Source of the DNA: Negadavirga shengliensis
GTDB taxonomy: Bacteria; Bacteroidota; Bacteroidia; Cytophagales; Cyclobacteriaceae
DNA: 64,000 bases
Assembly: GCF_042652345.1 (NCBI RefSeq)
Contig: NZ_JBHSJJ010000007.1
Span: 186,001-250,000 of the forward strand
Direction of reading: 5' to 3'
Notes under the pieces: generated by a model
The model's database searches: none
What the model saw: only the letters and a program-made list of their open reading frames with translations
Told to the model about the DNA's origin: nothing
Shown here: positions 1 through 7,300 of the stretch, piece by piece
Layout: each line of letters starts with the position of its first letter
Numbering within the stretch: position 1 is the stretch's first letter
Position numbers and translations under genes: made by a program

Positions 1-345
1 TTTGCCTCATTGCTGCTGAAGACAACATTACTCAATATGGGACTACTTTGACTTACATTATGCATCCCTCCGCCGCTTCCGTTTGCGGTGTTCCCGGAAA
101 AGGTAACCTTGGTCAGTTTGGGAGCGCTGTTGGAAAAGTTATGCATCCCGCCCCCATTATTATTTGCACTATTGCCACTGAAGGTGACATTGGTCAGTTT
201 GGGGCTACTGCTGAAGATATTAGCCATTCCACCACCGGTGTTTGACTCATTGTTACTGAAGACAACATTGATCAAAGTGGGGTTTTTTGATGAGCTAAAC
301 ATTCCACCGCCAAAGTTCGCCGACGAGTTGCCCCTGATGATCAGG
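1..345 (-). repeat. in-gene beta-helix repeats (about 23-24 residues each)
   Basis: Imperfect tandem coding repeats inside the large adhesin gene, with core NVTFSGNSA followed by GGGM. At DNA level the cores at 103-122 and 182-201 differ by a few bases. Each unit is one coil of a parallel beta-helix. The array continues past the left edge, so copy number cannot be given. Confidence 0.75.
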
Positions 346-3300
346 TTGACGAACGTGGCCGACCCGGAACTGTTGTATATTCCGCCTCCATCGAAGTTCA
401 TGGTGCTTCCGTTTGCCTTCCCGCCGGTAATGGTAAAGCCGTCCAGCACGGCGGTATCTTCCGCCCCGGAGCCGGTGACTACGTGGTAGGAGTTGTCTCC
501 CTGAATTTGCGTTACATCGGTGATGATGCCGTCGATGTCGTTGTCATTTTCGTCGATGTCGCCGCTTAGTATCGTAACATTTTGCTCCCAGTCCCGGGCT
601 TCGAGGCCGGTTTCTGTACCGTCAAAGCCGCCGTATATTTCCACCCCGCTGACGAGCCGGAAGGTGGCATGGCGGTCGGTGGGATCACCGGTGGGCAGGT
701 ACTTGCCTGCGGCTACCCAGATCTGAAGGGTACCATTTGTGGAAGCATCCCAGCTTTGTGCCCAAGAGAGGGCAGTGTGCAATTCGGTGATGGCATTGGC
801 CCAGGAATCGCCCATTTGGCTACCTCCGGGGACGTTTTGATCCACATAAAGGACGTTGTCAGCATTGGGCCGGATAGTATGGATGATGATATTCTCAGTA
901 CTTCCCACGTTGTCCAGGGTAAGCAACGCGTCATTGCCCGCCGCATCCCTCAGGGTGCCGCCATTGAGCTGAATGGCACCCTCCAACTCGATACCGTCCA
1001 AGTCCAGGTCCTCATCCTGTACGGTATAGCTGAACATCAGCGCACTGCCGCCGCTGCCACCCGTATAGCCGGCCTGTCGTGTGGTGCTGCCGATCACTAT
1101 ACCCAGGTAAGGCGTGCCGCCCGTCGTGTTCACCGTTACGTTTTCATCATAGTTCACCGTAAACTCCAGCGTGCTGCCGCTCTCGTAGGTGCCGTCGGAG
1201 GGAACGGCGACACTGCTGATGGCCGGCGGGAAAGATTGAAATTCGTAGGTATTATCTCCTGACTCAAATTCCTCAGACAGGGTTGCCCCATTCACAACAT
1301 AGGCGTCATCGGTAAAACCCGGCCCGTTAATGTTAAATGAAATCACCAGGGGGTCTGTATTATCTTCATTTACCCCGGCCACCACGTCAGCAATCAGGAA
1401 ATAGTATTGAAATTGGACATTGGCTCCCCCTGTGAAATCCTGGTCAGCCACTGTAAACCTGAGCTCTCCGGCATCATATACAGGGTTTTCCGCAACTACA
1501 TTGGTGGCGTGGTTGGCTTCGTTATAGGAGGTCGCCGTGCCGCTGCTTACCAGCCTGATGTTTTCAATTTTACCGGCCGGATCTTCATTGATCTGAAACG
1601 TAATATCCGTAAACGAAAAACTTCCAAAATACGAGAATCCAACACCGATTAACGCCTGGTTTTGAGAGCCGCCTTCCAGCGTTCCGCTGTTCAGTCCGCC
1701 TCCGGGACTGGAAAGGCCTATGGTCGGGTTAATCGTTATTTCATCGGTTTGAGTGGTATAACCTGTAGGCACATCCGTAAAAACAATACGTGTGACACCA
1801 GAGGAGAAAAAGCCAAGGTCCGATGCAGTCAAAGAGCCATCAGAAATCGCATTATGGTCCGGTGTATTTCTCTGCGCGATGTTGGCAGTATTGGAAACCA
1901 CAAAATCCGTACTTGTAAATCGCTTGCTCCAATTTCCATTTGCGTCTACCGCTTGTACTGTAGCTGCCTGATCAAATGGAAAATACGCATTGGCATCTGC
2001 TGACGGCTGTGTAGTTACGGCCAAATCCGTGGCGGTTACCACCACTTCATTGTCAGTACCTGATGTGGAAATGGTTTCCGTCGTGCGGATGCCGCTGGAA
2101 CTGGGGGCGGTTTCAATATCCACACCGGGAGTGACCTCAAATCCAAAGTGGCTGCCGTCCATGTTTTCATCCAGGCCGCCGTCCACGGTCTCCTTCAGCC
2201 AAATATAGAGTTCATACCCTTTGCTTGCCCCATTTTGAATCCCACCGGTTCTGTTCGTGGCTTGGTCAAATCCTGAGAATTCAATCCGGTCTGCAAAAAT
2301 ATCAACACCGGTATAGTCGGAGCGCCCGTCGCTGTCTACCAGCACTGCACCCGCCAGTATTTGGGTCCAATCGTCAAAATCATCGGTATCTGACTTTCTG
2401 ATGGTCAGCTTATCCAGTAGCAGATCGGCTCCATCGGTCCCTTCATCTTCAAGGGTAAGGCCCATCACAAAAGTAGCCTCTCCCTGAGAATTGGCAACGG
2501 AAGATATGGCGGTACCGGCGGCATCAAGAGATACATCTACTTCATCATCGGGTGGCAAGGTAGAAAACGATACCGAAATGGCGTCTGATGTTCTGTAATG
2601 GGCCGTGGCATGATTTGTACCACTTCTGTTGAAAGGAATGACCGTTACGGTATACTGGGTACCTGCATTTAGTCCGCCAAGTACGATGTCGGGGCCTGAT
2701 ACCTCTTCAGCTTCAGCAGGCGGAGCCTGACCGTTTTGAACTGATGAAATATTTGCCGGTACAGTACCCTGGTTGACGTACACCAGGTAGCCCGAGGTGT
2801 TGGATGGAGCATCCCATTCAAGGCTAAGCTCCGATTGGGATTGCGGGTCACTACTAAGCTGGAGATTGGCAGCCGGGCCGCCTGGCAACGTGGACAGGGT
2901 ATATACGTTATTGACAGTCCCTACCTCTATATAACTATTGGTATGCGATTGGCCATCGAATTGATTCAGGGCGTAGAATGTAAAATCGTAAGCTGTAGCA
3001 GGTGATAACGATGTAAAGGAGGTTTGTTGGGGGCTACCACTTGAAATAACATTGCTGGTCCCAAAAATAGGCCCTCCTCCATTTGGAGGGGTTGAATGAC
3101 TTCCTCTGAATATTCTAAGACTCACCCAATCTTCCAAATCACTTGAGTCCCAATTGAGTGTGATAAAAGACTGGTTTGGTGTGGTTACTATATCCTGTAT
3201 GGAACCACTGGCTTCAGGGGCCAATGTATATCTGTTGGTATTGACTTGAATGTTGTAGTTGTAGGTTTCGGGGTTGCTACCGTTCCAATTTGCGGAACCA

Positions 3301-4106
3301 AGCTTGAGGTCGTATCTGCCTGGAGCCAGCCCGTCGAATGTAACGGAGAGGGTTCCGGGGCCAGTATTAACACTACCCACAACAAAGCCTTGTGCTGCCG
3401 GAGCCACTCCATTCTCCACGGTGAAATCATCTCCATAAGGAACCGCAAAACCCACAAAGTGCTCGTTGGATCCGGGGGAGGGCGATCCATCAGTCGTGGC
3501 GTTAACTACGATCTGATCAAAATCGCTGGTGAAGGATGAAATACTGTTTATTTGGAGTGGCTCCGGCACATCCGTATTCCCTGTGAAGCTGTCGATATTG
3601 GTATTGAAAAAATCCGTGGAGCTTATCCGTACTTCGTCCACGGTAATATTCCCTAGGGACAGTGTGGCGCTTGCGCCGGTAGCAACTGTCTGAGAGCTTC
3701 CCACGACAGTACCACCCTTGTATCCCTGAACGGTTACCGTTTCCCCAGCCGTATTGTTAATAAATATGCTGGTAAAAATAAAGTCTGCCCGGTCTTGTCT
3801 GGAAATGGTAACCCGCTCTTCCGTTCCTGTATTGAAAATACTTGATCCCAAATTTATCGAAGGAGTATCTCCTTCACCGAACTGGTTTTCCCAGGCAAAG
3901 TCACCACCGTCTCCCTCATTCGTAAATTCAAAAACAAACACTTCTCCTCCCAGGGTTCTGGTAAAACTGGTGGCAGGGGAAGGGCTTATTGGAGTATCAA
4001 ATGTTTCATTGAAGGTAGTCTGGCCCAGGGTCTGGGACAGGCTAGCGCATAATACCGGCAAAAGCAGCAGCCATTTTGGAAGGGCAGCCGGGTAAAAATG
4101 TTTCAT
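1..4106 (-). CDS. large secreted adhesin-like protein, C-terminus beyond window
   Basis: About 1368 codons read open in one frame from ATG at 4106 to the left edge; no stop is inside the window, so the gene is partial. It starts with a signal peptide (residues 1-29, ending SQTLGQ). Next come a beta-sandwich segment (about 30-190), fibronectin-III-like segments (SLSPATAYDFTFYALN; GLNAGTQYTVTVIPF) and an Ig-like domain of the bacterial adhesin type (VPSDGTYESGSTLEFTVNY, then DAAGNDALLTL). Then follows the start of a right-handed beta-helix of the polymorphic outer-membrane/pectate-lyase-like kind (VDQNVPGGSQMGDSWANAI; EIYGGFDGTET; repeats such as NVTFSGNSAN-GGGMHN). Such proteins are surface-exposed or released in Bacteroidota, usually through T9SS; the sorting tail would lie outside the window. 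Substrate or partner is unknown. It is downstream of, and in the same direction as, the tail-collar gene. Confidence 0.85.
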   Translation of the reverse strand, partial: MKHFYPAALPKWLLLLPVLCASLSQTLGQTTFNETFDTPISPSPATSFTRTLGGEVFVFEFTNEGDGGDFAWENQFGEGDTPSINLGSSIFNTGTEERVTISRQDRADFIFTSIFINNTAGETVTVQGYKGGTVVGSSQTVATGASATLSLGNITVDEVRISSTDFFNTNIDSFTGNTDVPEPLQINSISSFTSDFDQIVVNATTDGSPSPGSNEHFVGFAVPYGDDFTVENGVAPAAQGFVVGSVNTGPGTLSVTFDGLAPGRYDLKLGSANWNGSNPETYNYNIQVNTNRYTLAPEASGSIQDIVTTPNQSFITLNWDSSDLEDWVSLRIFRGSHSTPPNGGGPIFGTSNVISSGSPQQTSFTSLSPATAYDFTFYALNQFDGQSHTNSYIEVGTVNNVYTLSTLPGGPAANLQLSSDPQSQSELSLEWDAPSNTSGYLVYVNQGTVPANISSVQNGQAPPAEAEEVSGPDIVLGGLNAGTQYTVTVIPFNRSGTNHATAHYRTSDAISVSFSTLPPDDEVDVSLDAAGTAISSVANSQGEATFVMGLTLEDEGTDGADLLLDKLTIRKSDTDDFDDWTQILAGAVLVDSDGRSDYTGVDIFADRIEFSGFDQATNRTGGIQNGASKGYELYIWLKETVDGGLDENMDGSHFGFEVTPGVDIETAPSSSGIRTTETISTSGTDNEVVVTATDLAVTTQPSADANAYFPFDQAATVQAVDANGNWSKRFTSTDFVVSNTANIAQRNTPDHNAISDGSLTASDLGFFSSGVTRIVFTDVPTGYTTQTDEITINPTIGLSSPGGGLNSGTLEGGSQNQALIGVGFSYFGSFSFTDITFQINEDPAGKIENIRLVSSGTATSYNEANHATNVVAENPVYDAGELRFTVADQDFTGGANVQFQYYFLIADVVAGVNEDNTDPLVISFNINGPGFTDDAYVVNGATLSEEFESGDNTYEFQSFPPAISSVAVPSDGTYESGSTLEFTVNYDENVTVNTTGGTPYLGIVIGSTTRQAGYTGGSGGSALMFSYTVQDEDLDLDGIELEGAIQLNGGTLRDAAGNDALLTLDNVGSTENIIIHTIRPNADNVLYVDQNVPGGSQMGDSWANAITELHTALSWAQSWDASTNGTLQIWVAAGKYLPTGDPTDRHATFRLVSGVEIYGGFDGTETGLEARDWEQNVTILSGDIDENDNDIDGIITDVTQIQGDNSYHVVTGSGAEDTAVLDGFTITGGKANGSTMNFDGGGIYNSSGSATFVNLIIRGNSSANFGGGMFSSSKNPTLINVVFSNNESNTGGGMANIFSSSPKLTNVTFSGNSANNNGGGMHNFSNSAPKLTKVTFSGNTANGSGGGMHNVSQSSPILSNVVFSSNEA

Positions 4107-4192
4107 ATCTCAAAAGATTACTATTGACTTTATTTATGGAATCATCTGTTGGAATCGATCCCTTCACCCACCTTGTCGACATGACAGAACAG

Positions 4193-4215
4193 GAAAGGGA
4201 GATTCACTCCCTTTC
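4193..4215. other. perfect hairpin between tail-collar and adhesin genes
   Basis: A 9-bp perfect stem (GAAAGGGAG / CTCCCTTTC) with a 5-nt loop lies in the 148-bp gap between two minus-strand genes. There is no following T-tract on either strand. A simple intrinsic terminator is therefore unlikely; an mRNA-stabilising or processing hairpin, or an operator, is possible. Confidence 0.4.
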
Positions 4216-4254
4216 GAACAGATCTTAAATCTCCCACTTAAGGAAAGCCGACAC

Positions 4255-4818
4255 CTATTCCCTCGGCGGAAAAATCCCCTGCAAGCAAATGATATAGTTC
4301 AGCCCAAGGTAGGGCGGCATGTTGTTTACGGGGGTACCACCGCCTGTATTGCCGGTTACCTCAGCCATCCCTCCCGTAGTATTCAAGGCCACATCAGGCG
4401 CCTCATTGTTATACGCCTGAGCAGGCCTGCCGCTGGCCAACGGAGCAGCCAGGGTATTGGCGCCGTTGGTTCCGGGAACCTGCTCGGTAGCGTTTTTGCT
4501 GCTGGCTTTCACTTCCGGAGAAACCGAATGGTTGTGGGGAGGCAGGTTGTTTACCGTTAGGGTGTTGGCAGCCGAACCGCCCATTTGTCCCTCTCTGTAA
4601 TCAGGCAACCCAGGACCCACTCCGGTACCTATGGGTACCCTGCCTCTCAGGTCGGGCAGAGCGAATGTGGTTGTCCCGTTGCCTCCGTAGGTGGTGCCAA
4701 GAATGGCAAACAAGGCTTGATTTTGACTAATAGGCAGTAATTGTCCTTGGCAAAACATCCATCCTCTGGGGGCAAAATTGCCGGCGAATAGCTTGATCAC
4801 TCCGATAAATTCATCCAT
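4255..4818 (-). CDS. phage tail-collar-domain (microcystin-dependent protein-like) protein
   Basis: 187 residues with the full hallmark pattern of the tail-collar/MdpB family: IKLFAGNFAPRGWMFCQGQ and LLPISQNQALFAILGTTYGG at the N-terminus, FALPDLRGRVPIG in the middle, PHNHSV, and a C-terminal LGLNYIICLQG. These proteins are widespread in Bacteroidota outside prophages, often near T9SS or surface-protein genes; their cellular role is not settled. There is no signal peptide. Only 45 bp separate it from the upstream small helical gene, so the two are probably one transcript. No other phage structural gene is nearby, which argues against a prophage. Confidence 0.9.
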   Translation of the reverse strand: MDEFIGVIKLFAGNFAPRGWMFCQGQLLPISQNQALFAILGTTYGGNGTTTFALPDLRGRVPIGTGVGPGLPDYREGQMGGSAANTLTVNNLPPHNHSVSPEVKASSKNATEQVPGTNGANTLAAPLASGRPAQAYNNEAPDVALNTTGGMAEVTGNTGGGTPVNNMPPYLGLNYIICLQGIFPPRE

Positions 4819-4863
4819 TATTTTGTTAGTTATGTGTAAAAATTTATTTAAGAAAATTGATTG

Positions 4864-5295
4864 TCATTTCTGATCCCGAAAATGCTTTTTTAAAACCTGA
4901 AGCACATGCTCTAATTCGCGGATAAGTACACCATAGTCCTCATGCAACTGCCCCAGGGGGGCGCTTGCGGCTATGTCTCCTGTGAGCTTTTGCTTTTCCA
5001 ATTCCCCCTTCCGATGGTCCAGTTTAAAGATGTCCGTGCGTATCCTGTCCATTTTTTCCAGACAGGCCTGCACTTGCTTACGATGATAAACGTCCGGGTA
5101 CTTTTTGAGCTGTTCCAAAAAATAGACCCAAGACATGCTGTGGGCACAGCTCAGACTTTTGTTCCGCAGGTCTTTTCTACAAAACCCCCTGCGCTCAAAC
5201 CTTGCCCGGTGCGTGTCTGAACTAAACCCGGTTGCTACAAATTCCTCATGGGACAGACCACAACCGATCACCCTAAAACCAAAAAGCCCCAACAT
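4864..5295 (-). CDS. hypothetical small helical protein (start uncertain)
   Basis: 143 residues from the chosen ATG at 5295. The same frame stays open up to an ATG at 5535, but the candidate promoter (5449-5475) lies inside that longer version, and its N-terminal 80 residues look like random translated AT-rich DNA. Residues from about 60 on are strongly helical and charged (YHRKQVQACLEKMDRI, HRKGELEKQKL, ELEHVLQVLKKHF), so a coiled coil is likely. No family recognised. It precedes the tail-collar gene by 45 bp and shares a promoter architecture with the pore-former candidate at 5681-6499. Coding status is likely but not certain; another start between 5295 and 5440 is possible. Confidence 0.5.
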   Translation of the reverse strand: MLGLFGFRVIGCGLSHEEFVATGFSSDTHRARFERRGFCRKDLRNKSLSCAHSMSWVYFLEQLKKYPDVYHRKQVQACLEKMDRIRTDIFKLDHRKGELEKQKLTGDIAASAPLGQLHEDYGVLIRELEHVLQVLKKHFRDQK

Positions 5296-5448
5296 ACTCA
5301 ACCGATAACCTTGTAACAAAAAAACACAATTATACTTAAGTTGATATTTCCCCACATTTAAACCCAAGTTTATACCCGAACAACCTATAGGTGCGCAATT
5401 AAACTTCCGGTAAGAAATGGTGTAGAACAACACCATCATTTCCCTGTT

Positions 5449-5475
5449 CAAAGCTATGATGATTTGGGATACAAA
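5449..5475 (-). promoter_or_regulatory. Bacteroidota-type promoter (TTTG / TAGCTTTG)
   Basis: On the minus strand TTTG (5475-5472) is followed after 15 nt by TAGCTTTG (5456-5449), an exact TAnnTTTG -7 element. The spacer is shorter than the usual 19 or so, but the same 15-nt spacing occurs at the sister promoter at 6562-6588. Confidence 0.6.
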
Positions 5476-5491
5476 TAAATAGGCAAAACAT

Positions 5492-5509
5492 GCAGGTTTT
5501 ACGTAGGGG
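5492..5509 (-). promoter_or_regulatory. 18-bp repeated element CCCCTACGTAAAACCTGC, copy 1
   Basis: Exact copy of the element at 6605-6622. It lies 16 nt upstream of the -33 TTTG of the promoter for the small helical/tail-collar genes. It is probably an activator site centred near -58. Confidence 0.7.
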
Positions 5510-5680
5510 TACGTATGTAAATAAGACTGTCTCAACCGTCACCCACAAAATCTCCATGTACTCTCCTGTGCATAATTAGATTGCCAGCCCTCAGGAAGGC
5601 GGATTTTTCCAATTTTCACCGGAATCGCAGTGACGGGTTACTTATGATACAGCCTCCTTCGATTTTAATTGATGACTAGA

Positions 5681-6499
5681 TCAAGCTTTTAACACATTTG
5701 ATTTTAATAAACTGTGATACGTCTCTTTAGCCGCTTTAGGAAGCTCTTCCGGTGAGTTAAATGCAGCCGGTTTGGTCAACGAACCTTCCGCGGAATGGAT
5801 AACCGCATAATCGGTCGTCTCGCCAAAATAATCTGCCGTTCCCTCCTGGATTCTTACTTGCCAGGTGACCTCAAGCATATAAAATTTCCCGGGCTTAAAA
5901 TTAAACTCATCACTGACTGTTTTACTCCAGGTCTTGGTAACTGATTGTTCGTAAGTCTCGGTCAGGCCACGAACCACCTGGCTTCTAAAGCCGGCAGAAA
6001 TTTTCCCGTTAACCCCTCCCCTACTTTCCCTATTTCCAAACCAACCGCCGACTTCTCCACTAATGGAAAATTCCTCAGATTCGGAATATTCACTCGCGAT
6101 CCCCTTCGATTGTGAATAGGCGCTGCTAAAAGAATTGGAGATCTTCCGGGAAGTTTCACTGTTAAAATCCCTGGCGTCCACAAATTGAAAAGTTTTGATG
6201 TTCTTTGTTTTAAGTTCAGTCTTTTCAAAAGCAACAGACGCTTTTACGAATTTTTTATCCTTTGTAAGGATATAATCCCCATCCATATCATACATTTGTC
6301 CCGGTTTGACAATTTGCTCATCGAATATGGTTTTACCATCCCTGATACTGATTTTCACTTGAAGAAAAGTGTCTTCACGGTATTCACCCGTTTCCTCCTC
6401 ATTGATAGACCGCTCGGCCAGGGCTGCCAGATAGGCCGTGTCTGTGGGTTTGTAAAAATACACCAGTACCTCTTTACCATAGTTATTCTTAATTTTCAT
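5681..6499 (-). CDS. aerolysin/ETX-MTX2-like pore-forming protein candidate
   Basis: 272 residues with no signal peptide. Residues 1-80 look like a compact beta domain (KEVLVYFYKP; FLQVKISIRDG). Residues 112-200 are rich in Ser/Thr/Gly/Glu with alternating polar and small residues (SNSFSSAYSQSKG, EFSISGEVGGWF, GGVNGKISAGF, ETYEQSVTKTWSKTVSDEF), the composition expected of an aerolysin-type insertion hairpin. It is followed by a strand pair with KPGKFYMLEVTWQV. This fold assignment is inference from pattern, not a matched signature. The gene stands alone with its own promoter, which duplicates that of the neighbouring helical/tail-collar unit. The lack of an export signal would suggest lysis, contact delivery or an intracellular role. 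It could instead be a non-toxic beta-structural protein. Confidence 0.55.
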   Translation of the reverse strand: MKIKNNYGKEVLVYFYKPTDTAYLAALAERSINEEETGEYREDTFLQVKISIRDGKTIFDEQIVKPGQMYDMDGDYILTKDKKFVKASVAFEKTELKTKNIKTFQFVDARDFNSETSRKISNSFSSAYSQSKGIASEYSESEEFSISGEVGGWFGNRESRGGVNGKISAGFRSQVVRGLTETYEQSVTKTWSKTVSDEFNFKPGKFYMLEVTWQVRIQEGTADYFGETTDYAVIHSAEGSLTKPAAFNSPEELPKAAKETYHSLLKSNVLKA

Positions 6500-6561
6500 G
6501 ATTCTTTTTGCTTAATCGTGTTGAACAAAATTTAAAAAGAAGAAATGCATTTACTCCATTG

Positions 6562-6588
6562 TAAAAATACGACCGTATATTACACAAG
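6562..6588 (-). promoter_or_regulatory. promoter of the pore-former candidate (CTTG / TATTTTTA)
   Basis: On the minus strand CTTG (6588-6585) is followed after 15 nt by TATTTTTA (6569-6562), one base off TAnnTTTG. The -33 region reads ATTTA-C-TTGT, matching ATTTA-T-TTGT at the sister promoter. Predicted 5' leader is about 57 nt. Confidence 0.6.
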
Positions 6589-6604
6589 TAAATGCGTAGG
6601 AGTC

Positions 6605-6622
6605 GCAGGTTTTACGTAGGGG
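6605..6622 (-). promoter_or_regulatory. 18-bp repeated element CCCCTACGTAAAACCTGC, copy 2
   Basis: Identical to 5492-5509 and placed 16 nt upstream of the -33 element, exactly as in copy 1. It lies between the pore-former candidate and the NarL-type regulator gene. A related CCTACG is repeated a few bases downstream on the same strand (6603-6595). Confidence 0.7.
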
Positions 6623-6658
6623 GGACTACTCCCAACGACAATGGCGAAAAATAGTGTA

Positions 6659-7300
6659 CTAAAGCGAAAGAATTAGCGTCCTGTATCTTTGTGCCCAGCG
6701 GTCCAACTGTTCTTCACCGATGTTAATATCGAGTTTATGGATAATGTTGCTACGGTGCTTCTGAACTGTACGGAAAGAAATAAGGAGTTGTCCGGCGATT
6801 TCTTTGGAGGTCAGGGACTGGGCCACCATCCGGAGAATGGTCCTTTCCGAGGGGGACAGCAGTTTTAGCTTCTGTAATTGAGGATTGATCGCTGTTTCCA
6901 ATATTTCTTTGAAAGTATTACTGAAGTAGGTTTCGCCTTTCTGCACTTTTTGAATGCATTTCTCGATTTCGGAAATGGGTTCTTCTTTCAGCAGGTAGCC
7001 ATCTATCCCCAATTCCCTGGCTTTATAGATAAAGTCTTCTTCTTTGTGTGAAGTCAGTATGATAAATTTCGTTTTGAGTCCTTCTTTCTTTGCCTTAGCC
7101 AGAATTTCCATGCCCGAAAAAAGGGGCATCTCAATATCGAGAATGGCGATGCAGGGTGTTTTATCCATGATGGCTTCCAGGGCCTGTAAACCTGTAGTGG
7201 CCTGGGCCACCACATTGTAATTTTTAGCCAAGAGTTCGTCCACCAATCCCTTCAACAACAAGGGATGGTCGTCGGCTACCAATATGCTTGGTTTGTCCAT
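6659..7300 (-). CDS. NarL/LuxR-type response regulator
   Basis: 213 residues from ATG at 7300, chosen because MDKPSILVADDHP is the normal receiver start; a longer in-frame start at 7369 adds 23 unstructured residues. The receiver has the acidic pair D10/D11, the phospho-acceptor D55 (AILDIEMP), the conserved Thr (IILTSHKEE) and Lys (YLLKEE). The C-terminal LuxR/NarL helix-turn-helix reads LSPSERTILRMVAQSLTSKE then RTVQKHRSNI. Its start lies inside the 3' end of the kinase gene (77-nt overlap), so the pair is co-translated and very likely partners. The 18-bp elements just downstream are its most plausible targets (inference). Confidence 0.93.
   Translation of the reverse strand: MDKPSILVADDHPLLLKGLVDELLAKNYNVVAQATTGLQALEAIMDKTPCIAILDIEMPLFSGMEILAKAKKEGLKTKFIILTSHKEEDFIYKARELGIDGYLLKEEPISEIEKCIQKVQKGETYFSNTFKEILETAINPQLQKLKLLSPSERTILRMVAQSLTSKEIAGQLLISFRTVQKHRSNIIHKLDINIGEEQLDRWAQRYRTLILSL

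Larger units (their letters stand above)
5296..5680. other. leader and promoter region of the helical/tail-collar unit
   Basis: A 385-bp AT-rich gap between two minus-strand genes. It holds the 18-bp repeat (5492-5509) and a -33/-7 promoter candidate (5449-5475), leaving an untranslated leader of about 145 nt before the chosen start at 5295. The part from 5510 to 5680 shows no gene; it is the 3' flank of the pore-former candidate and contains no clear T-tailed hairpin. Confidence 0.5.

Noticed and set aside
1..345. CRISPR-like periodic repeats
   Set aside because: Repeats are coding, imperfect and in frame with a beta-helix protein; there are no unique spacers.
582..1262. 226-codon plus-strand ORF
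   Set aside because: Lies opposite the long adhesin frame and has no domain pattern; the opposite frame is continuous for over 4 kb and shows clear domains.
4255..4818. Prophage suggested by tail-collar gene
   Set aside because: No other phage structural, lysis, integrase or packaging gene nearby; MdpB-like proteins occur outside phages in this phylum.
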